Source of the DNA: Bacteroidales bacterium
Lineage (GTDB): Bacteria; Bacteroidota; Bacteroidia; Bacteroidales; UBA932
Length of the DNA: 51,553 nucleotides
Direction: 5' to 3'
Assembly: GCA_017546125.1 (NCBI GenBank)
Contig: JAFYXO010000021.1
Coordinates: 1-51,553, forward strand
Each line of letters opens with the position of its first letter. Positions within the stretch are counted from its first letter, which is position 1. A model generated the notes under the pieces. That model had not been told where the DNA came from and did not search any database. It saw only the letters and a list, made by a program, of their open reading frames with translations. This document shows, in pieces, positions 46,872-51,553 of the stretch. A program made the position numbers and the translations under genes.

Positions 46872-46900
46872 TTGTTTTTCAATAAAAGTATATATCTTTG
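46872..46900 (+). promoter_or_regulatory. Promoter of the DUF2975-like/XRE gene block
   Basis: TTG (46872-46874) and TATCTTTG (46893-46900) match the -33/-7 boxes with an 18-nt spacer. The leader to the ATG at 46933 is about 25 nt. Confidence 0.6.
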
Positions 46901-46932
46901 CATATCGAATAACAATAAATAATTATTGAAAT

Positions 46933-47406
46933 ATGAAACAAAATTCAATTAAATCAATCACAGCGATATCTGTAGCCATTATTGCTTTCTGCGGACTATC
47001 TGTTCTTTTTGTTCTTGCTCAAGGATTCATTGGATTTATCTCTCCTGAGAATGTAGGTGTTATATGGTCAGAAGAAATTAAGGGTTTTCAAATGCTTGTT
47101 GCTTTAGGGAGAATGCTTGGTGGAGCAGCTTTCTTCGGACTGATTACTGCATTTCTGATTAAAAGTATCAAGGGTCTGAAGAATGGTGTACTATTCCCAG
47201 CATCAAATGTACCTGTTCTGTACTTTAGCGCCCTGGCACTATTCATTTATAACTTCTGCTATGCTAATGGAGGTATATTGACCGGAGCCGACCACAATCT
47301 TCTTCTAGACACAGATGACATAACCATCTCATTGATCATCGTTGTATTCGCTATGATCTACAAAATCGCTGTCAAAATCAGCGATGAAAACAGTCTGACC
47401 ATATAA
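46933..47406 (+). CDS. DUF2975-like membrane protein, 157 aa
   Basis: A small inner-membrane protein with four hydrophobic segments (residues 9-35, 52-75, 90-108 and 124-145). It ends KISDENSLTI. The layout and the acidic LTI tail resemble the DUF2975 family, which is normally encoded next to a Cro/XRE regulator, as here at 48067. A second protein with the same tail follows after 13 bp. The function of the family is unknown; a membrane partner of the regulator is a reasonable guess. Confidence 0.6.
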   Translation: MKQNSIKSITAISVAIIAFCGLSVLFVLAQGFIGFISPENVGVIWSEEIKGFQMLVALGRMLGGAAFFGLITAFLIKSIKGLKNGVLFPASNVPVLYFSALALFIYNFCYANGGILTGADHNLLLDTDDITISLIIVVFAMIYKIAVKISDENSLTI

Positions 47407-47419
47407 TACCAACAGATAT

Positions 47420-48049
47420 ATGAAAAAGAAAATTAATATACTTTGTACATTGATGCTTATCGCCCTTGTTGTGGGGGTAACAAATTTTGACGATTTCAGA
47501 GGCAAAAATCCTAATATGAAGTATCAGGATATCTCAGAGAACAATAGTTCACCTGAACAAGTTTGGCAACACATAGACATTTTTCCCGACAACCTGATAG
47601 TTGCAGACACTTTATATAGCTCAATTTCAGGAGAAGCATACGACGCCTGCCTGTACTCCAAACATGTCGCACTTAAAGTACCAGCACCTTCTGCCTTTAT
47701 GGGGACACTTGTAAAAACAGGCTCTTTGATAACAAATATCGCATTGATATTGTTTTGGGTATGCTTTATACGACTTATAGTGTTCATCAATAAAGGAGTG
47801 TTCAACGAAATGTCAATTAAGAGAATAAGATGGATGGGATGGTTTGCTCTCATTATTTATCCTGGAAAATGGTTGTCCGTTGGTATTCCTGACTTGATAC
47901 TTAGAAAACAAATATCGCTTGAAGGGTATGAAATAGTACAATCAATGCCACAAATGACCTGGCTCATTATAGGTTTTGGATTATTGATGTTCTCTCTTAT
48001 AATGAAGATGGGTATGGAAATGAAGGAAGAACAAGATCTTACAATTTAA
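47420..48049 (+). CDS. DUF2975-like membrane protein, 209 aa
   Basis: A membrane protein with an N-terminal membrane segment, a long polar loop of about 80 residues (30-112), then three membrane segments (about 113-137, 150-165 and 180-197). It ends MEMKEEQDLTI, the typical close of DUF2975 proteins. The pairing with a YozG-like regulator downstream matches that family's usual genomic setting. The polar loop is probably extracytoplasmic. It is the second of a pair that may be paralogues; sequence similarity beyond the tail is weak by eye. Confidence 0.7.
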   Translation: MKKKINILCTLMLIALVVGVTNFDDFRGKNPNMKYQDISENNSSPEQVWQHIDIFPDNLIVADTLYSSISGEAYDACLYSKHVALKVPAPSAFMGTLVKTGSLITNIALILFWVCFIRLIVFINKGVFNEMSIKRIRWMGWFALIIYPGKWLSVGIPDLILRKQISLEGYEIVQSMPQMTWLIIGFGLLMFSLIMKMGMEMKEEQDLTI

Positions 48050-48052
48050 TTT

Positions 48053-48060
48053 GGAGGAGG
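48053..48060 (+). promoter_or_regulatory. Strong Shine-Dalgarno before the XRE gene
   Basis: GGAGGAGG lies 6 bp before the ATG at 48067. Such a strong site is unusual in this phylum and contrasts with every other gene start in the window. Confidence 0.7.
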
Positions 48061-48066
48061 ATTATT

Positions 48067-48279
48067 ATGTCAATTATTGTGAATGTAGATGTGATGTTGG
48101 CCAAGAGGAAGATGTCCTCAGGGGAGCTGGCCGAGAAAGTGGGTATTACCGCTGCAAATCTCTCTATCTTAAAGACAGGCAAAGCCAAAGCTATCCGTTT
48201 CTCCACACTTAATGCAATCTGTCAGGCCCTTGATTGCCAGCCGGGAGACATTTTGGAATATAGAGAGGGTGAGGAGTAG
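48067..48279 (+). CDS. Cro/CI-type (YozG-like) transcriptional regulator
   Basis: A 70-residue one-domain HTH_26/XRE protein: VDVMLAKRKMSSGELAEKVGITAANLSILKTGKAKAIRFSTLNAICQALDCQPGDILEY. The helix-turn-helix covers about residues 18-42. YozG-like regulators are typically co-encoded with DUF2975 membrane proteins. It probably controls its own operon. Its strong ribosome-binding site suggests higher synthesis than its neighbours. It is followed after 6 bp by an exported protein gene. Confidence 0.9.
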   Translation: MSIIVNVDVMLAKRKMSSGELAEKVGITAANLSILKTGKAKAIRFSTLNAICQALDCQPGDILEYREGEE

Positions 48280-48285
48280 TCTGCT

Positions 48286-48888
48286 ATGAAAAGGTTATTT
48301 TTGGTGTGTGCATTGTTGGTCTCAGCCATGGCAAATGCACAAGATATAAAAATCATTGGTGGCGAACTCGCCCCTGCTATGGTGGTGGATAGTGATACAA
48401 AGGTCAAGAAACTTGTCGGCAGCGGCTCCAGGGTTCCAGGTGGAATAGGTATTATATCAGCTGAAAATATTGGCAATGAGATTGGTAGTGTCATAACTGT
48501 CAAAAAAGATTTTGAAGTTATCTCGATCTGTCTCACCACACTTAAGAACAGTCTGGAGAATTGCAAAGGTGATTTGAAAATCTACACCATATCACCCGAC
48601 GAAAATCTTGACTGCATATTACAGATACCTATTATCCAAAACATTCCTGTCTCAGAGGTGAAGAGTACATACAATATTATCCCACAGGAAAAGATTAAGC
48701 TTCAGCCGGGGAAATACTATGTAAGTTTCTCAATCAATGAAATTGGCTCCAATACAAAGAGTGGGGACACAACTGAAAAGAAAATTGTCTTCCCCCTATA
48801 CATGAAAAATAGTTTCGTCAAGAAGTCAGATTCATCCCAGCTGGAGAAAATAGGGTTCAATATCGGAATTACCTTAAAAGGGGTATAG
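48286..48888 (+). CDS. Exported protein of unknown function, 200 aa
   Basis: I recognise no family. A signal peptide (MKRLFLVCALLVSAMANAQ) is followed by a beta-rich domain: runs such as IKIIGGELAPAMVV, GSVITVKKDFEVISICLTTLKN and LQPGKYYVSFSINEIG suggest a jelly-roll or Ig-like fold. Two Cys residues lie at about 83 and 93 (ICLTTLKNSLENC). It is probably co-transcribed with the regulator just upstream. The 51-bp repeat array begins within 10 bp of its stop codon. Confidence 0.7.
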   Translation: MKRLFLVCALLVSAMANAQDIKIIGGELAPAMVVDSDTKVKKLVGSGSRVPGGIGIISAENIGNEIGSVITVKKDFEVISICLTTLKNSLENCKGDLKIYTISPDENLDCILQIPIIQNIPVSEVKSTYNIIPQEKIKLQPGKYYVSFSINEIGSNTKSGDTTEKKIVFPLYMKNSFVKKSDSSQLEKIGFNIGITLKGV

Positions 48889-48889
48889 A

Positions 48890-49080
48890 AAAACGGGCAC
48901 AGAATCATACGATTTCGTGCCTGTTCTGAATTTCCAGGGTACTTTGGGCACAGAATCGACCATTTTCGTGCCCATTTTCATTTTCCAGCACACTTTGGGC
49001 ACAGAATCATACGATTTCGTGCCCGTTCTGAATTTTCAGGATACTTTGGGCACAGATTCGACCATTTTCGTGCCCGTTTT
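48890..49080 (+). repeat. 51-bp hairpin repeat array, right part (4 units)
   Basis: GGGCAC-N16-GTGCC(C/T) hairpins start at 48895, 48946, 48997 and 49048, each exactly 51 bp apart. Two alternating inner sequences occur (AGAATCATACGATTTC-like and AGA(A/T)TCGACCATTTTC-like). It lies between the exported-protein gene and the 3' end of the DAHP synthase gene on the opposite strand, and may terminate both. Confidence 0.9.
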
Positions 49081-50145
49081 CTATTTCATGATCTCCATTT
49101 GGACTTTTACAGACTCTTCGTGGATGGCCTTCATGATTTCGTGTACAAATGTGGTGCTCAGTCCCAGGCCGGCACCTTGCTTCTCTCTGTTTTCCAGAAT
49201 ATCACTGTAACGTCCCGACTGGAGGATAGGCATATTGTGCTCCTTTTTGTAGATACCGATCTCTTTAGAGATCCCCATCCTCTTGGCCAGAATCGAGAGA
49301 AGGGCTTCGTCGATCTCATCTATCTTCTTACGCAGGACATTGATATTCTCTGTGGTCTGTGGATTGTCTCTTACTACTAACATACTCAATGTATAATCTA
49401 AAACTTCGGGGGTAATTTGCTGACCGGCATCACTGAGGGCATTATCGGGGTCACAGTGTGACTCCACTATAAGACCCTCAAACTTAAGGTCCATTGCCTG
49501 CTGGGCAATAGGTGCTACAAGCTCCCTCTTTCCACCCATGTGGCTTGGGTCACAGAATACGGTAATGTTAGGATACCTTCTCTTGAGCTCGATAGGGATG
49601 TGCCACAAAGGAAGATTGCGGTAAAGCTTCTTCTCGTATGAGCTGAACCCTCTATGGATAACACCTACCCTCTTGACTCCGGCACGATAAAGCCTCTCTA
49701 TACCGCCAATCCACAACTCAATATCAGGATTGACAGGATTCTTCACCAACACAGGTATATCTGTCCCTTTGAGCGCATCTGCAAGCTCCTGCATGGCAAA
49801 AGGGTTGGCTGCTGTCCTCGCCCCTATCCACAATATATCTATACCAGCCTTGATAGCTTCAAACACATGATATGGGGTAGCCACTTCGGTAGCAAGGAGC
49901 ATACCGGTGGTCTGTTTCACCTCCTTCATCCATGAGAGACCCACTACACCTACACCCTCAAATCCTCCCGGTTTGGTACGGGGCTTCCAAATACCCGCTC
50001 TGAAAATCTTGACACCTTTGGCTGCAAGCTCTGTTGCTGTCCTTAAGACCTGTTCCCTACTCTCCGCACTGCACGGACCGGCAATAACTATGGGACGCTT
50101 GTCATCCATCCCTTCAAATTTGAGTTGTTCGATTACCATTGTCAT
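49081..50145 (-). CDS. Bifunctional DAHP synthase / chorismate mutase
   Basis: A 354-residue fusion. Residues 1 to about 265 form a KdsA-like (type I-beta) 3-deoxy-D-arabino-heptulosonate 7-phosphate synthase, with IAGPCSAES, RAGIWKPRTKPGGFEG, VLVKNPVNPD, CDPSHMGGKRELVAP and IVESHCDPDNALSDAGQQ. Residues 270-354 form an AroQ-type chorismate mutase (LRKKIDEIDEALLSILAKRMGISKEIGIYKKEH). It catalyses the first step of the shikimate pathway and the chorismate-to-prephenate step; the mutase domain often gives feedback control. The ATG is 2 bp from the aminotransferase stop, so the pair is one operon under the upstream attenuator. Confidence 0.95.
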   Translation of the reverse strand: MTMVIEQLKFEGMDDKRPIVIAGPCSAESREQVLRTATELAAKGVKIFRAGIWKPRTKPGGFEGVGVVGLSWMKEVKQTTGMLLATEVATPYHVFEAIKAGIDILWIGARTAANPFAMQELADALKGTDIPVLVKNPVNPDIELWIGGIERLYRAGVKRVGVIHRGFSSYEKKLYRNLPLWHIPIELKRRYPNITVFCDPSHMGGKRELVAPIAQQAMDLKFEGLIVESHCDPDNALSDAGQQITPEVLDYTLSMLVVRDNPQTTENINVLRKKIDEIDEALLSILAKRMGISKEIGIYKKEHNMPILQSGRYSDILENREKQGAGLGLSTTFVHEIMKAIHEESVKVQMEIMK

Positions 50146-50147
50146 AA

Positions 50148-51323
50148 CTATCTGTTATTTATTTTTTTAATCCTTTCCAATGACTCTGCCAGCTTCTCTT
50201 CAGGACGGCAGAGCGATATTCGTACATAATTTTCCCCATTGCTCCCAAATATAAAACCTGGGGTGAGGAAAACTTTGGCTTCATAGAGTACCTTGTCGCA
50301 GATCTCCTTGGCAGAGCCGTCCACCTTGCCCCAAAGGAAAAGGCCGACCTGATCTTCCCTTGCCTGAGCCCCTATCTCCCTCATTATCTCATGGGCAAGT
50401 GCCCTCCTCTGCGAATAGATGGCGTTCATCCCGTCGTACCAGCTTTTTGGTGCCTTCAGGGCCTCGACTGCTGCCAATTGCATTGGGCGGAACATTCCCG
50501 AATCCATATTGCTCTTGACCCGGAGGATCCACTCCATAAATGTGCTGTTGGTAACCACCATACCGATCCTCCAGCCCGGCATATTGGATGATTTGCTGAG
50601 CGAATTGAGCTCGATGCAAATATCCATTGCCCCCTCTATCTGCAATATGCTCAGAGGTTTGTCATTGAGGATAAAGCTGTATGGATTGTCGTGGCAAATT
50701 ACAATATTGTACCTCTTGCCGAATGCTACCAGCTCTTCGAAGAGTTCGAGACTCCCGTTTGCCCCGGTAGGCATATTGGGATAATTGCACCACATTATTT
50801 TGGTGTTGTCAAGGTCAATTTCACCCTTTGCATGAGCCTCCTCGATCCCCTTCAAATCGGGCCACCACCCCCTCTTCTCATCCAGAGAGTAGGTATGGAT
50901 GGTCGCACCTGCAAGCTTGGCTACCGATGAGTATGTCGGATAGCCTGGGTTTGGGATGAGGACGCCGTCACCCTCATTGAGGAATGCCAACGAGATGTGC
51001 ATCACCCCCTCCTTGCTCCCGATAAGGGGGAGAATCTCATTGGTAGGGTTGAGCTCCACACCATACCACTGTCTGTACCACGAAGCGAAAGCCTCACGAA
51101 GCTCCGCAATACCCACATAGGGCTGATAGCCGTGGGCGTTGGGGAGGGCGACATTCTCTGCAAGAGTCCGGATAACCTCGGGTGAAGGGGGCATATCGGG
51201 GCTGCCGATACCGAGATTGATAACATTTTCCCCTCTGGCGTTCATCTGTGCTATCTCTTTGAGTTTCACAGAGAAATAGTACTCCTCTACGCTATTGACT
51301 CTATTGGCTGGTACAATTTTCAT
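50148..51323 (-). CDS. Class I/II PLP aminotransferase (aromatic pathway context)
   Basis: A 391-residue fold-type I aminotransferase. Visible are GIGSPDMPPSPEVI at the N-terminus, the NPGYPTYSS and MWCNYPNMPTGA motifs, the PLP-contacting CHDNPYSF, the Schiff-base Lys in ELNSLSKSSNMPGWRIG, and an Arg near the end (NYVRISLC) for the substrate carboxylate. It resembles DapL/aspartate-type enzymes in general pattern, but its place beside DAHP synthase/chorismate mutase suggests prephenate or phenylalanine/tyrosine aminotransferase. I use the ATG at 51323; the longer frame needs a GTG inside the terminator hairpin. The leader contains an attenuator-like structure. Confidence 0.88.
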   Translation of the reverse strand: MKIVPANRVNSVEEYYFSVKLKEIAQMNARGENVINLGIGSPDMPPSPEVIRTLAENVALPNAHGYQPYVGIAELREAFASWYRQWYGVELNPTNEILPLIGSKEGVMHISLAFLNEGDGVLIPNPGYPTYSSVAKLAGATIHTYSLDEKRGWWPDLKGIEEAHAKGEIDLDNTKIMWCNYPNMPTGANGSLELFEELVAFGKRYNIVICHDNPYSFILNDKPLSILQIEGAMDICIELNSLSKSSNMPGWRIGMVVTNSTFMEWILRVKSNMDSGMFRPMQLAAVEALKAPKSWYDGMNAIYSQRRALAHEIMREIGAQAREDQVGLFLWGKVDGSAKEICDKVLYEAKVFLTPGFIFGSNGENYVRISLCRPEEKLAESLERIKKINNR

Positions 51324-51333
51324 AATCTTCAAC

Positions 51334-51402
51334 AAAAAAACTCCCACCGGACCGGCAGGAGTTATTCTACAATGTTATAATATATCACACGCAACTCCTG
51401 CC
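51334..51402 (-). promoter_or_regulatory. Transcription attenuator upstream of the aromatic operon
   Basis: On the reverse strand, AACTCCTGCC (51363 down to 51354) can pair with the upstream GGCAGGAGTT (51402-51393) over 10 perfect bases, or with the downstream GGTGGGAGTT, which is followed by seven T (51340-51334). The second fold is a strong intrinsic terminator 10 nt before the aminotransferase ATG; the first is its antiterminator. A -7 box TATATTTG lies upstream at 51440-51447. Two weak leader ORFs exist (51407-51442 and 51375-51506), neither with a clear run of Phe or Tyr codons. Confidence 0.75.
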
Positions 51403-51439
51403 TTTACTAAACGTAAATAAACTCTTGATTTGTCAATCT

Positions 51440-51447
51440 CAAATATA
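51440..51447 (-). promoter_or_regulatory. Candidate -7 promoter box for the aromatic operon
   Basis: TATATTTG on the reverse strand is an exact TAnnTTTG match, about 117 bp before the aminotransferase ATG. A weaker alternative, TACGTTTA, lies at 51408-51415 with a TTG 18 nt upstream. Confidence 0.45.
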
Positions 51448-51553
51448 TGCTTAGTTATCAACTTGTTGCTCGTTAATATTGTAACCGTATTGTAAATTTG
51501 CAACATACAATTTGCATACAAAATCGGAGATTTCGGGAAAATAGTAATGATAA

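Noticed and set aside
48890-49080. CRISPR array suggested by regularly spaced repeats
   Set aside because: The whole 51-bp unit, including the part that would be the spacer, is conserved between units, and the conserved core is a hairpin with variable inside. No cas genes are present.
51375-51506. 43-codon leader ORF as a phenylalanine/tyrosine leader peptide
   Set aside because: Only two Tyr and one Phe codons, not clustered, and it overlaps the likely promoter; too weak to call as a gene.

Overview
This window looks like chromosomal DNA from an anaerobic Bacteroidales bacterium (phylum Bacteroidota). The signs are exact or near-exact TAnnTTTG -7 promoter boxes, few Shine-Dalgarno sites, and typical Bacteroidota families: a TamL-like Omp85 lipoprotein, a DUF3575-like barrel, a PF13568-like barrel, a golvesin/'xanthan lyase' amidase-like protein, and a plant/Bacteroidota-type IspG. 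The metabolism is anaerobic: superoxide reductase, flavodiiron protein FprA, the [FeFe]-hydrogenase maturase HydG and a PPi-type phosphofructokinase. I cannot resolve the genus.

Layout. 1-379: 5' part of an Rpn-family PD-(D/E)XK transposase/nuclease gene (reverse strand), followed by about 900 bp of non-coding, hairpin-rich DNA. 1.3-10.5 kb: reverse-strand genes for superoxide reductase, a conserved unknown protein, an M28 peptidase, AtoE, an MBL-fold hydrolase, and a nitroreductase-TamL-HAD run. 10.6-12.3 kb: a forward pair of amino-acid-binding lipoprotein and LysO exporter, whose 3' end is repeated three times in tandem. 12.3-15.8 kb: repeats, a GH13 amylase and a REP-associated (RAYT-like) transposase, bracketed by inverted copies of a 148-bp palindromic element. 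15.8-17.1 kb: PPi-phosphofructokinase. 17.2-28.9 kb: a tight forward run ligA, fprA, yihY-like, hydG, relA/spoT, Ig-like lipoprotein, barrel protein, ispG. It is followed by a C69 dipeptidase, carA-carB, a SulP transporter, transaldolase, VanZ-like and DUF3575-like genes up to 38.3 kb. 38.5-45.3 kb: D-cysteine desulfhydrase (reverse), the amidase/golvesin protein and htpG. 45.3-49.1 kb: an accessory block holding a second RAYT-like gene, two membrane proteins, a Cro/XRE regulator and an exported unknown protein, bounded by arrays of a 51-bp hairpin repeat. 49.1-51.6 kb: an aromatic amino-acid operon (aminotransferase, then DAHP synthase/chorismate mutase) behind a probable transcription attenuator.

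The most unusual content is the pair of RAYT-like genes. Each has its own, unrelated palindromic repeat family, and each sits in a segment bracketed by that family together with passenger genes. One of the two has Phe where the other has the presumed catalytic Tyr. Other points of interest are the attenuator, the triplicated lysO 3' end, a terminator-like hairpin just upstream of the htpG start, and an IspG with a much reduced insert domain. All assignments are by eye; no database search was run.
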